Shown: piece after piece, positions 1 through 8,498 of the stretch
How positions within the stretch are numbered: position 1 is the stretch's first letter
Layout of the letters: each line of letters begins with the position of its first letter
Source of the DNA: Planctomicrobium piriforme
Lineage (GTDB): Bacteria; Planctomycetota; Planctomycetia; Planctomycetales; Planctomycetaceae
DNA length: 64,000 bases
Direction: 5' to 3'
Assembly: GCF_900113665.1 (NCBI RefSeq)
Contig: NZ_FOQD01000012.1
Location: forward strand, 1 to 64,000
The notes under the pieces: model-generated
What the model saw: only the letters and a program-made list of their open reading frames with translations
Told to the model about the DNA's origin: nothing
The model's database searches: none
Made by a program: the position numbers and the translations under genes

Positions 1-160
1 TGCTCCGCCGGTGAATGGACGGACAGATGATGACAGATGATTCCGGGTGCGCAAAAAGCGTGCCGAACGTCTGTGGACGTCAGTCCCCTGTTTCCAGAGA
101 AACCGGAGGTTTACACCACCGGCTCGCCAGTTTTCGAGAACACGCTCTTCACGACATCGA

Positions 161-196
161 AACGTCTCCTCAAGTCCGCTTGGGGAGACGTTTTTT
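161..196 (+). terminator. Rho-independent terminator
   Basis: A near-perfect 14-bp stem (AACGTCTCC at 161-169 pairs GGAGACGTT at 184-192, continued inward by CAAG/CTTG) closes a 4-nt loop TCCG and is followed by a T run to 196. It must end a transcript entering from the left edge. I see no convincing gene in bases 1-160. Confidence 0.85.
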
Positions 197-234
197 CGTT
201 GATACAGTCTGCCTGAACATCATGGAGGAAGCTC

Positions 235-1128
235 ATGGCATTCGGTCATCCCAAGCATCTAATCGCGTTTCGCCCGCTGGCTCTGATGGCGGGTCTCGCC
301 ATCTTGGGAGCTGACGTGTGTCTGTCTGCTCAGGACATCATTCCGGAAGAACGCGAACGGAGCGCATACCGCACTCCGTATCGAATTGAATTCGCCACTC
401 CTCGGGCGGAACTCGTCAGCGATCTTGAAGGAACCGAACGGGGCGACCCTCGCTTCGAGGCTGAGATTCCGCATGACGAATGGTACTCCCGCAGAGTGCT
501 TGAGCATCGCGGCGCCTGGGGGCCCGTCGCCCGTGCTTACCCTGGCGTGCCCGGCATCGAGAGCTGGCCGGTCCAGGCTCGACGGGAACGGGTCGTCGCC
601 ATCGCGATGAGATTCTTGGGCTACGGCTACCAGCATCATCACCTGCCCGACTGGTCGCCGCCGCGCGAATGGCCCTGGAAGGAAACCTGCGTCGGCCACA
701 ACGGTCGCGGAGTCGACTGCAGTAACTTTACCGGGTTCGTTTACAACCAGGGGTTCGGCCTGCGTTTCAACACCGAGGTCGAACGGCAGGCTGAAGAACG
801 CGAAGTCCGCGGCCCGGGCGAAAGTCGCATGACTCCAGTGCAGCACGTTCCCTTGCCGGAGTCGTATCAGGACCGTATTGCCGCTCTGCGGACCGGCGAC
901 CTGCTGTTCATTCGGAGCGACTCCGGAAACATCAGCCATGTCGTCATCTGGGTCGGCGGCATCGGGCAGTCCCCCGACGGCGCGCCGTTAATCATCGATA
1001 GTCACGGCGGCGAAGTCGAAGACAGCAACGGCGCCCGCATTCCCTGCGGCATCCACATTCGCCCCTATCGCGAAAAGTCATGGTACAACCACAGTGCCAG
1101 CCATGCGATCCGTGTGTTTGTGGAGTGA
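235..1128 (+). CDS. NlpC/P60-like secreted cysteine hydrolase
   Basis: 297 residues. The ATG follows GGAGGA at a 5-nt spacing, which supports this start. Residues 1-32 look like a signal peptide (hydrophobic LALMAGLAILGA), so the enzyme should act outside the cytoplasm. The NlpC/P60 catalytic pattern is visible: Cys162 in VDCSNF, His235 in SHVVIW and a polar third position near His257 in DSHGG. The motif DLLFIRSDSG before the histidine is also typical of the family. Members cleave peptidoglycan stem peptides or related amide bonds; the substrate here is inferred only. The first 110 residues carry no domain I recognise. It stands alone, downstream of the terminator at 161-196. Confidence 0.75.
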   Translation: MAFGHPKHLIAFRPLALMAGLAILGADVCLSAQDIIPEERERSAYRTPYRIEFATPRAELVSDLEGTERGDPRFEAEIPHDEWYSRRVLEHRGAWGPVARAYPGVPGIESWPVQARRERVVAIAMRFLGYGYQHHHLPDWSPPREWPWKETCVGHNGRGVDCSNFTGFVYNQGFGLRFNTEVERQAEEREVRGPGESRMTPVQHVPLPESYQDRIAALRTGDLLFIRSDSGNISHVVIWVGGIGQSPDGAPLIIDSHGGEVEDSNGARIPCGIHIRPYREKSWYNHSASHAIRVFVE

Positions 1129-1326
1129 ATGCCTGAAGAAAATGGGGCGTAATGAGGGGAGAAATTCGACGACAAACTTCCCGTCTTCTCCGGAACCCCC
1201 CGATTGCATCAGATCAGGAGGGGTTTATGATACCCCCGGCGATGACGACATCCAGGGCCTCGGCAGGGATGTCGTGTTGCCAAAATCGACCTGATGAAAC
1301 TGACATTCCTCGCGTGTCGTGACCGT

Positions 1327-1346
1327 GAGTTTCCGCATGGAAACTC
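1327..1346. promoter_or_regulatory. Perfect 8-bp inverted repeat ahead of surface-protein gene
   Basis: GAGTTTCC (1327-1334) and GGAAACTC (1339-1346) flank a 4-nt loop GCAT, 30 bp upstream of the next ATG. No T run follows, so it is more likely an operator or a 5'-UTR hairpin than a terminator. Confidence 0.4.
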
Positions 1347-1376
1347 CTCCGACTGCTCATGATAGGGGCCTGACTG

Positions 1377-3284
1377 ATGCGACGCTCAACTTTTCAATTC
1401 CGCTCAAAGTTCTGGTTCACTCCCCCGGCAGGTCGACGGAACCTGCAAGTTGCTGCAACGACCCTCGGCCAGGTTCAGTTGCTGGAGAGCCGGCAGCTAC
1501 TTTCTGCGAGTCCAACGGTCAGCAATCTTGGCGCGCCGGCAACCTACCAGATGGACTTCAATCCGGTCCCCGTCGCCGCCAGCGCGACCATCACCGATGC
1601 CGACGGAGATTTCGGCGGCAGCCAGTTCCAGATCACGATGACCAACGGCGCCAGCTATGACCAGTTGGTCATCGCGGGCGGAAACGGCGTCACTGGCGGA
1701 AGTTCAGAGGTCTTTGTCGACGGCATCTCCGTCGGGTACGCATCGGTCGGCTTCGGCACCACTCCGTTCGGAATCGCATTCAGCGCCAGCGCCACTGCCA
1801 GCGATGTGCAGCGCGTCCTCCGCCAGGTGAGCTTTGTCAGCTATTCCAACGCACCATCAATTACCCCGCGGCAACTTTCCATCGTCGCTACCGATGGCAG
1901 CGGCAATGCCAGTGCTCCCGTCGCGCACACGGTGAACATCACGGACGTGCCCGTGCTGATCGGCTTTGGATCGTCTTCGAACTATCGCGCCGGCAGCGCC
2001 TATGCGGCCGTGGGCACCAGCATCGGCATCAACAATGCCGGCGGCGACTATGGCAACAGCAAGTTTGTCGTCACCAACCTCACCCGATCCGGCGGAGACG
2101 TCTTGAAGATTGGCGGGTACGGCGGCGTCACCGTCGACGGCAGCAACATCCTGCTGCAAGGTCAGGTCGTGGCCACTTTTTCCGGCGGGACGGGCGCCAC
2201 TCCGCTGACGATTCAGTTCGGACCGCATGCGACATTCAACACGGTTCGCGGCGTGATCAACAACGTCGCTTTCAGCAACACCCAGACTGCCCCGTTGCGA
2301 GGGCCGCGCACAATCGGTTTCATCATGACCGACGGCGGAGGGCTGAAAAGCCAGCAGGTGACCACCTCGCTCAATGTGCATCATAACCTCAGCATTTCCA
2401 ACACCTCCCCGCCGCCGACTTACACCCCCTCGAAAGACTACGTGTTTCTCGCCCCACAGGGATTGGTCTCAGGTGCGGTGAATTATCTGTCAGGTGCGAA
2501 GATCGGAGCCTACCAGACGAATGCCCGCGCCAACGACAGCGTGGACCTGATCTCGCGCGGCTCAGTGACGGTGGATGGCGATGACGTCTTTGTCGCGGGA
2601 GTCCATGTCGGGACAATCGTTCGTCTGTTCGACAGCAACAAAAACGCCAACTACGGAGTGACGGTCACGCTCGACGAAGGGACCACGCGGTATCAGGCTC
2701 AGGAAGTCCTGCGATCGTTCGCCTTCAAGGCGTACAGCCGCTATCCGTCGTTGGAAGATCGCAAGTTCAATATCAGCATCGCCGACAACCTGAACATTCC
2801 CGGCGGAGTCACCGCTCAGGTGGTCCACATCAACAACACTCCGGTCATCAACCCGGTGAATTCGCCTTCGGAATACTTTTATCACCCGGCAGGCCAGCCG
2901 GTGCGAATCATGTCGACCGCCATGGTCTTCGACGGCGGCGCCAACTACGCCAGCAGCACGCTGACGGTCGGAGTTCGCTATGGGAAGTCAGGAGACACGG
3001 TCGCCCTAATGCTCGGTGGTCCGATCAGCGTGATCGGAACGAACCTCTATGTCCGGACAGTCCTGGTTGGCACCTATACGCCGGGCAACGGGTCGACCCC
3101 GCTGCAGGTGCAGTTCAACAACAACGCCCGTGAGAACGACGTGCAAACCGTGCTGCAGCGCATCTCCTACAGCACGACCAATCCCAATCCATCCACTGCC
3201 ACCCGAAACATCGCCTTCCAGTTCACCGACGGCACAGGTGCCGTCAGTGAACCGGTGGTCGTCAAGGTGCAGTATTTGACGTAG
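1377..3284 (+). CDS. LEPR-XLL-type surface protein with four internal repeats
   Basis: 635 residues. After a basic start (MRRSTFQFRSKF), residues 34-45 read QLLESRQLLSAS, a variant of the LEPR-XLL N-terminal motif found on many large planctomycete exported proteins. The rest is four divergent repeats of about 130-150 residues. Each has a Gly/Asp-rich opening (DADGDFGGSQF; NAGGDYGNSKF), a SVTVDGDDVFVAG-like hairpin, a helix-like VQRVLRQVSF or VQTVLQRISY segment and a closing TDGSG or TDGTG strand. This resembles cadherin-like beta-sandwich arrays. No enzyme motif is visible. A cell-surface or adhesive structural role is inferred. No close gene neighbours share the strand. Confidence 0.7.
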   Translation: MRRSTFQFRSKFWFTPPAGRRNLQVAATTLGQVQLLESRQLLSASPTVSNLGAPATYQMDFNPVPVAASATITDADGDFGGSQFQITMTNGASYDQLVIAGGNGVTGGSSEVFVDGISVGYASVGFGTTPFGIAFSASATASDVQRVLRQVSFVSYSNAPSITPRQLSIVATDGSGNASAPVAHTVNITDVPVLIGFGSSSNYRAGSAYAAVGTSIGINNAGGDYGNSKFVVTNLTRSGGDVLKIGGYGGVTVDGSNILLQGQVVATFSGGTGATPLTIQFGPHATFNTVRGVINNVAFSNTQTAPLRGPRTIGFIMTDGGGLKSQQVTTSLNVHHNLSISNTSPPPTYTPSKDYVFLAPQGLVSGAVNYLSGAKIGAYQTNARANDSVDLISRGSVTVDGDDVFVAGVHVGTIVRLFDSNKNANYGVTVTLDEGTTRYQAQEVLRSFAFKAYSRYPSLEDRKFNISIADNLNIPGGVTAQVVHINNTPVINPVNSPSEYFYHPAGQPVRIMSTAMVFDGGANYASSTLTVGVRYGKSGDTVALMLGGPISVIGTNLYVRTVLVGTYTPGNGSTPLQVQFNNNARENDVQTVLQRISYSTTNPNPSTATRNIAFQFTDGTGAVSEPVVVKVQYLT

Positions 3285-3287
3285 GGC

Positions 3288-3364
3288 GGTCGATTAAGGT
3301 TTAAGGTTGATGGTTTAACGTTTTGATTTGACCTTCAACCTTAAACGCATCAACCTTCAACCTT
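3288..3364. repeat. Degenerate heptamer repeat (AACCTTC / GAAGGTT type)
   Basis: The 80 bp between the surface-protein stop and the mutase stop consist of AAGGTTTA/AAGGTTGA units turning into the complementary CAACCTT units, giving a weak hairpin. It belongs to the same family as the perfect array at 37341-37389. Confidence 0.7.
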
Positions 3365-4976
3365 ACTTCAAGCTTCCCCAGTCTTGCACCACGATCTTCG
3401 CTCGCTCGCCGCAGATTTCGCGGATGCGGGAGATCAGCGAATAGGTCCGCCCGGTCACTTCGGTGGCGCTGCGTGATTCGAAGTTGATCCGCAGCAGCGG
3501 CTCGTTGTTCGAGGCGCGGACGTTGAACCACCAGTCCGGCGTGTACTTCTGCACTTCGCGATAGATCTGCCCGGTAGGGTCGCCGGATTTGTCGATGGTG
3601 AACACGTCGTTGACCGTTTTGTATTCCGGCGACCGGGGATGGAACACGCTGACGCCGTCGATGTCGAGGACATAACTGTTCTGGGCGTCGGCCGAGTATT
3701 CCGACTTGATCGTCGAAATCACTTCAGCACTCATCGACTTCCAGTCGCTGCATTCCACCCGCAGGTTCACTTCGCCGCTGTTCGGCCAGGGCTTCAACTG
3801 GCCCAGGAGCTGCGAACAGGTGAGCCCCGATTCCAGCAACATGTCCCAGAAAGTGATGAACGCAAACAGGCCGGAGTCGAGACAATAGGTGTCCGGGAAG
3901 TTGTAGTGAGCTGACGATTCCCCGCCGAAGACGGCGTCTTTCTTGATGAGCGCGACTTTCACGGCATCCTGACCGACGCGGGAGAGAATCGGCGTACCGC
4001 CGGCAGCACGTACTGTCTCGGCCACCAGCCATGACGACACGGCCGAGTAGACGACGTTCCCTTTGCCGCCGTTCTTCTCGACCAGGCTTTTCGCGAGCGC
4101 TGCGAGTAACACAGAGCCGGAAACAAACTGGCCCCATTCATCCACGAGGAACACGCGGTCGGCATCGCCGTCGAACGCCGCGCCAAACTTGGCTCCTTCC
4201 GCCACAACCGTTTCCTGCAATAGCTTCACCGCACCCGGCAGCCCGGGATTCGATGGTCGCGTCGGAAACGTCCCGTCGATTCTTTCAGCAACCGCCAGCA
4301 GATCCGCTTTCGACTTCCGAGCGGTCAGCCCGTTCTTCAGCAATGGACGGAACAGTCCCCCCACGCCGTTGCCTGGATCGAGAACGATCTTGCCAGTCGC
4401 GGCGGCAATCCGCTCTGATCGGGCCAGCGCCGCATCCACAAACTTCTGATGCAGGTCGAGTCGACCCTGGATTGGAAACGGCGAACAGGCGGCCGGCGCG
4501 GCGTCGCCGTTGGCGCCATCTTTGGCAAATCGGGGAGCGAGATGATCGACCGGTCGCAGGATATCCAGCCCGCCTGATTTTGTATTCTTCACCACCGCCT
4601 TGATGCCGTTGTATTCGGCAGGGTTGTGGGAGGCGGTAATCATCACCCCGGCCAGAGCGCCGTTCAGTTCTTCGCCGACGGCCCATTGAATCATGTCGGT
4701 CGTCGCCAGGCCGACGGGAATCGCAGTGACGCCTTCGCTCGCGATCCCCTGAATCAGCGCTGAATAAATGACTGGTGAGGAAACCCGACCGTCGCGTCCC
4801 ACCACGATCTTCGCCTTCGCCCCGAGCATCTCTTTCACGCTTTGTGCGAGATATTTTCCAGTGAACCAGGCCAGCTCTTCGTTGATCTGGTTAGGGTAGA
4901 GTCCGCGAACATCCGCCGAGCGCAGAAAGAGTGCGGGATCAAACACGAGCGTTCCTTCGAAATCGATGGGATGCAA
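3363..4976 (-). CDS. Phosphomannomutase/phosphoglucomutase family
   Basis: About 537 residues. All four alpha-D-phosphohexomutase signatures are present: phosphoserine loop TASHNP, metal loop DGDADR, sugar-binding GGESSAHY and C-terminal phosphate-binding RASNNEPLLR. The enzyme interconverts hexose 1- and 6-phosphates in the cytoplasm and feeds nucleotide-sugar synthesis. Mannose or glucose specificity cannot be told from sequence alone. The best start is a TTG (residues MHPIDFEGTLV); no upstream ATG fits, so the N-terminus is uncertain. It is transcribed divergently from hisF across about 180 bp. Confidence 0.85.
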   Translation of the reverse strand: MHPIDFEGTLVFDPALFLRSADVRGLYPNQINEELAWFTGKYLAQSVKEMLGAKAKIVVGRDGRVSSPVIYSALIQGIASEGVTAIPVGLATTDMIQWAVGEELNGALAGVMITASHNPAEYNGIKAVVKNTKSGGLDILRPVDHLAPRFAKDGANGDAAPAACSPFPIQGRLDLHQKFVDAALARSERIAAATGKIVLDPGNGVGGLFRPLLKNGLTARKSKADLLAVAERIDGTFPTRPSNPGLPGAVKLLQETVVAEGAKFGAAFDGDADRVFLVDEWGQFVSGSVLLAALAKSLVEKNGGKGNVVYSAVSSWLVAETVRAAGGTPILSRVGQDAVKVALIKKDAVFGGESSAHYNFPDTYCLDSGLFAFITFWDMLLESGLTCSQLLGQLKPWPNSGEVNLRVECSDWKSMSAEVISTIKSEYSADAQNSYVLDIDGVSVFHPRSPEYKTVNDVFTIDKSGDPTGQIYREVQKYTPDWWFNVRASNNEPLLRINFESRSATEVTGRTYSLISRIREICGERAKIVVQDWGSLK

Positions 4977-5124
4977 TGGGTTGGAGTCGATCTCCGCTGC
5001 CGCGAAGCCTCGACGAAAAACCGAAGAGTGTCCGGTTCGCGGAGTATGGCCGGTCAGGCGATTCGAGTCAAATTCCGTTCCCCTCCCGTAAACGTTCGGT
5101 TAGTTTGTGGGAAGCCATTGTCCC

Positions 5125-5155
5125 TCACCCTCAACCTTCAACCCTTCCTCCCTCC
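5125..5155. repeat. Short heptamer-type repeat before hisF
   Basis: CTCAACCTTCAACCC followed by CCTTCCTCCCTCC sits directly before the hisF ATG. There is no classical AGGAGG in this stretch, so hisF translation initiation lies next to repeat sequence. Confidence 0.5.
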
Positions 5156-6040
5156 ATGCTGGCCAAACGCATCATTCCATGTCTCGACGTTCACGCCGGC
5201 CGCGTGGTCAAAGGGGTCAACTTCCTCAATCTTCGCGACGCCGGCGATCCGGTGCATGTCGCGGCCAGATACGAGGCGGAAGGGGCCGACGAACTCGTCT
5301 TTCTCGACATTACCGCCAGCCACGAGCAGCGGGACATCATTCTCGATGTCGTGTCGCGGACCAGCGAAGTCTGCTTTATGCCGCTCACCGTCGGGGGCGG
5401 AATTCGCAACCTCGAAGACATCCGCCGCCTGCTCAAGGCCGGCTGCGACAAGGTGTCGATCAACAGCGCGGCCGTCAAAGATCCCCAGTTCATCAAAGAA
5501 GCGGCGCTGCGCTTCGGCAGCCAGTGCATTGTGGTGAACCTTGACCCGAAACGAGTGCCTGCCGGTGATCCCGCCGCCCTCGCCGCCGCGGAAAGCTTGC
5601 CTGAGGAACTGCGAGTGAGCGAACGGCCTGTCCCCGAGGAAGGATCGTTCGGCACTCGGTTTCACGCCAAATACCCCACGGCTTCAGGCGTCTACTGGGA
5701 TGTCCACATCAACGGCGGCCGAAAACCGACAGGGCTCGATGCCGTCGCCTGGGCCCGCGAAGTCGAACGGCTCGGGGCGGGCGAGATCGTCCTCACGAGC
5801 ATGGACGCCGATGGCACCAAAGACGGCTTCGACCTGGAGATCACCGCGGCGATTTCAAACGCCGTGCAGATCCCCGTCATCGCCAGCGGCGGAGCCGGGC
5901 ACCCTCAACATTTGTACGAAGCCGTGACGACAGGCGGCGCCAGCGCCGCCCTCGCGGCAAGTATTTTCCACTACGGCGAATACACGATCGCCGAGTCCAA
6001 AGACTATCTGGCCGAACGGGGCGTGGTCGTTCGCAGATAA
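5156..6040 (+). CDS. hisF: Imidazole glycerol phosphate synthase cyclase subunit HisF
   Basis: 294 residues from the ATG giving MLAKRIIPCLDVHAGRVVKG. HisF uses ammonia from HisH to convert PRFAR to ImGP and AICAR in histidine synthesis. The two catalytic aspartates are visible, in PCLDVHAG and in TSMDADGTKDGFD, along with phosphate-binding VGGGIR and ASGGAG loops of the TIM barrel. The protein is about 40 residues longer than typical HisF (around 255). The extra segment lies between VNLDPKRVP and WDVHINGGRKPTG and includes ESLPEELRVSERPVPEE. No other his genes are in the window. A longer open frame extends upstream, but family homology begins at this ATG. Confidence 0.95.
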   Translation: MLAKRIIPCLDVHAGRVVKGVNFLNLRDAGDPVHVAARYEAEGADELVFLDITASHEQRDIILDVVSRTSEVCFMPLTVGGGIRNLEDIRRLLKAGCDKVSINSAAVKDPQFIKEAALRFGSQCIVVNLDPKRVPAGDPAALAAAESLPEELRVSERPVPEEGSFGTRFHAKYPTASGVYWDVHINGGRKPTGLDAVAWAREVERLGAGEIVLTSMDADGTKDGFDLEITAAISNAVQIPVIASGGAGHPQHLYEAVTTGGASAALAASIFHYGEYTIAESKDYLAERGVVVRR

Positions 6041-6062
6041 GGCCGTGAAATTGACAGTTCTT

Positions 6063-6092
6063 CCCTTTCGCCCCGGTACTCCGGGGAGAGGG
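6063..6092. repeat. REP-like hairpin, CCCCGG/CCGGGG family
   Basis: CGCCCCGG-TACT-CCGGGGAG with flanking CCCTTT and AGAGGG forms a hairpin just after hisF. A copy in the opposite orientation lies at 58547-58576. It may also terminate hisF transcription. Confidence 0.6.
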
Positions 6093-6199
6093 CCGGTGTG
6101 AGGGGCTTTTTCTAAGCTTCCATGAGATTTGGAAACGGCCCTTCTGGTTGCCAGACAACGCGTCTGACTTTTCGAAGACATCTGTGAGAGGAAATTTCC

Positions 6200-6451
6200 A
6201 TGCCCACCATCCAGACGGCGAACACGGTTCTCGACCGGCACTATCTCGAAATGCGCTGCAGCCTGCTGGATCTGGCCGCGGCGTTCGACCGGATTGCCCG
6301 ATCCGACAATGCCGCCGTCGTCGCCCAGGATTCGCGGCTGAAACTGCTCCGCCAGGCGATCGACATCATCGCGAGCGAAGGGACCGACCGCGCGGAACGT
6401 CTGCAAATTCTCTTCAGCGACCCCTATGTCGAAGGCTGGAATCGTAAGTAG
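6200..6451 (+). CDS. Small conserved-type hypothetical protein
   Basis: 83 residues, beginning MPTIQTANTVLDRHYLEMRC. AGAGGA lies about 8 nt before the ATG. The composition is that of a soluble, mostly helical protein (LLDLAAAFDRIAR, RLKLLRQAIDIIA), with no signal peptide or TM segment. I do not recognise a named domain. Codon use and the good ribosome site argue that it is real. It is 160 bp downstream of hisF and may be cotranscribed if the intervening hairpin does not terminate. Confidence 0.65.
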   Translation: MPTIQTANTVLDRHYLEMRCSLLDLAAAFDRIARSDNAAVVAQDSRLKLLRQAIDIIASEGTDRAERLQILFSDPYVEGWNRK

Positions 6452-6958
6452 ATGGATGGGCGGCGGGTGATGGCTTCTCCTCAAGACCGCTTCACATCTT
6501 TACTCCATTGCATCAATTTGCCCCTGCATTCGTGGGTGCGACCATCGTCGCTTTTGATGTGAATCTCTCTTCTCCCTCTCGCTCTGCGCCTCCGCGTCTC
6601 TGCGCGAGACCCCATTCTCCCCTCCTCACTGCGGGCTTTCCAGGCACGCCCAGCGTCCCCAAGAATTTCGGCAAAATTCGCCAGTCACTCTCCAGACGCT
6701 CTCCAAACAGCCGCCCCAGAGTCGGTCAAAAGGTGAATTTTTGACCGCTACAAAACTGGCCTAAACTTCTTCTCAGATAGAACTTCCGTAGATCCTCTCG
6801 CGCCGCGGAACGCGCCGCCTCGGCAGGGGGCTCACCGTTCTTGAGTCGATCTTGACGAAAACCCCGATTTTCCAAAGAATCCGCCGCGTCTGGCGTTTCA
6901 CGTCCGACCCCCTCCCCTCTCAAAGATCTCCCCTCCCTCCGAAATTTCAGGTGTCCCT
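6452..6958. other. 507-bp intergenic region
   Basis: No coding frame is supported. Around 6562-6612 there is a copy of the planctomycete-type intergenic phrase with GCGTCTCTGCGCGAGA, seen again near 41267-41313. The last 150 bp, AT-richer around 6730-6790, probably carry the promoter of the next gene. Confidence 0.5.
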
Positions 6959-8140
6959 GTGACCACTTCCTTCATGCTGTTATTGGCAGCGACATTGCCC
7001 TTTTCGTGGGGCACGGAAGAACAGTCGCCGTACGAACAGGCTTTGTCAGAAGATTCGTCCTGGGTCGCTCGCGGGCAGAGTCCGGAGACGGATGCCGCCA
7101 CCGCGCAGTACGCGTCTGCAACATCGCAGCAGTACATGGGGGGAGCGCAAACCTTCTCGACCGCTTACACCGCACCGATCATTCCGGTGCAGAACTACAG
7201 TGCCAGCCCTTACATGAATCCAGGTGCACCGGGCTACCCGATGCAGACGCAGGATCCATTCGCGGCCGGCGCCGTCGGCCCTTATGCCTCGCCTGCCCCT
7301 GGTGGAATTTACACCCGCGGCATCAACGGCCCGCAGCCGGTTCGTTTCGGCTGGTCGAACCGGTATGATGTCTCGTTCATTCCCGGACAGAACGCCCAGA
7401 CTCCCGCGACAGGCAACTTCGAAGTCTTCGGCGTCGATATTGAGAAGATTCACACCAAGCCGATCTGGGGGAACTGGACCTGGGCTATGGGGCCGCAGTT
7501 CAGCTATCGCTCCTGGCAAGGCCCCGGCGACGGCATTACTCCCACCACAGACCTGCCAGGCAGCGTCTACCGCCTCGGCCTGGATATGGTGCTGCGAACC
7601 CCGACGGTGAACGGCTGGACGATGGAACTCGGGTTTGACCCTTCGATCGCGTCTGACTTCCGCAGCAGCCTGAACCGCGATGCCGTTCTGCTCGATGCAC
7701 ACGCTGTCGCCTTCTGGCAGATCAATCCGAAATGGACGATCGCAGCCGGGGTGCTGTACTGGGACCGCGTCGACAACATTCTCCTGCCGTATGCAGGCGT
7801 GATCTGGACCCCGAACGACATCTGGGAACTGCGGCTGATCTTCCCGAAGCCCCGCATCAGTGCCTTCCTGGGAACGCCGATGGGCGTCCCGACCTGGCTG
7901 TATGTCGGAGCCGAGTACCACGTCGAAGCGTATCAGGTGAAACCCAAGCTGTTTGCTGAAGACACCCGCGTGCAGCTCGCCGACTGGCGTGTCACCGGCG
8001 GTCTGAAATTCGAAACCGGCTGGCTCACCAGCTTCATCGAAGGCGGTTATGTCTTCGATCGTCAGGTGGACTACAAATCGATCGGCAGCGACTTCGACGT
8101 CGACAACGGCTTCATCGGCCGCATCGGCTTCCGCTACTAA
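6959..8140 (+). CDS. Probable outer-membrane beta-barrel protein
   Basis: 393 residues from a GTG preceded by CAGGTG; an ATG five codons in is an alternative start. A short hydrophobic N-terminus (MLLLAATLPFSW) suggests export. Residues 30-120 are Ala/Pro/Tyr/Gln-rich and low complexity. From about residue 130 the sequence alternates polar and aromatic residues in antiparallel-strand style (WGNWTWAMGPQFSYRSW; WTIAAGVLYWDRVD) and ends in GFIGRIGFRY, a terminal aromatic as in outer-membrane barrels. It may belong to the DUF6268 barrel family, but I am not certain. Function unknown. The stop codon is immediately followed by the structured repeat at 8141. Confidence 0.6.
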   Translation: MTTSFMLLLAATLPFSWGTEEQSPYEQALSEDSSWVARGQSPETDAATAQYASATSQQYMGGAQTFSTAYTAPIIPVQNYSASPYMNPGAPGYPMQTQDPFAAGAVGPYASPAPGGIYTRGINGPQPVRFGWSNRYDVSFIPGQNAQTPATGNFEVFGVDIEKIHTKPIWGNWTWAMGPQFSYRSWQGPGDGITPTTDLPGSVYRLGLDMVLRTPTVNGWTMELGFDPSIASDFRSSLNRDAVLLDAHAVAFWQINPKWTIAAGVLYWDRVDNILLPYAGVIWTPNDIWELRLIFPKPRISAFLGTPMGVPTWLYVGAEYHVEAYQVKPKLFAEDTRVQLADWRVTGGLKFETGWLTSFIEGGYVFDRQVDYKSIGSDFDVDNGFIGRIGFRY

Positions 8141-8240
8141 CGAGCAGTTTGCTCGACCCGTTGCAGGCGAATGGACGATTTCAATCTCATGAAATCCGCC
8201 ATATCGCCTGCGGAATGATGAACTCAAAAAGTTCAAATTG
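8141..8240 (+). repeat. Structured intergenic repeat, copy 1
   Basis: Directly after the stop codon: hairpin CGAGCA-GTT-TGCTCG (8141-8155), then an inverted repeat GCAGGCGA (8163-8170) with TCGCCTGC (8204-8211) enclosing ATTTCA/TGAAAT. The copy at 12949-13045 has the same order, spacing and many identical bases. Confidence 0.75.
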
Positions 8241-8282
8241 AATCTCTCACAGGTTTCGGCGCTCAACCTCACCCTTCTCATC

Positions 8283-8312
8283 CATTCCGCAGCACTTGCT
8301 GCGGAATGTTTT
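8283..8312 (+). terminator. Terminator hairpin between convergent genes
   Basis: CATTCCGCAGC (8283-8293) pairs perfectly with GCTGCGGAATG (8298-8308) around loop ACTT and is followed by TTTT. It most likely ends transcription of the barrel gene. Confidence 0.7.
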
Positions 8313-8498
8313 CATTGTGGGAACTCTCCGTGACAAGCACGTGCCACAGCCGCGCCAGTCGTGCGAGTTCTGGAGTGACGCTGAAGGAGCGAAATTTCAA
8401 ACTGTGTTTTGATCATTGGTATTTGTTTCGGATTTGAGACTTCGTGCTTCGGATTTCGACGAGAAGCGAACCTCTTTGCTTCCCCCGCTCCTGAAAAA

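Noticed and set aside
15..314. 99-codon open frame at the left edge
   Set aside because: It runs through the terminator at 161-196 and overlaps the better-supported NlpC/P60 gene in another frame.
259..939. 226-codon minus-strand frame opposite the first gene
   Set aside because: Antisense shadow of the NlpC/P60-like gene; composition mirrors its codons and there is no ribosome site.
7046..8281. 411-codon minus frame opposite the barrel gene
   Set aside because: Antisense shadow in GC-rich coding DNA; His/Arg/Asp-rich with no domain, and it crosses the 8141 repeat.
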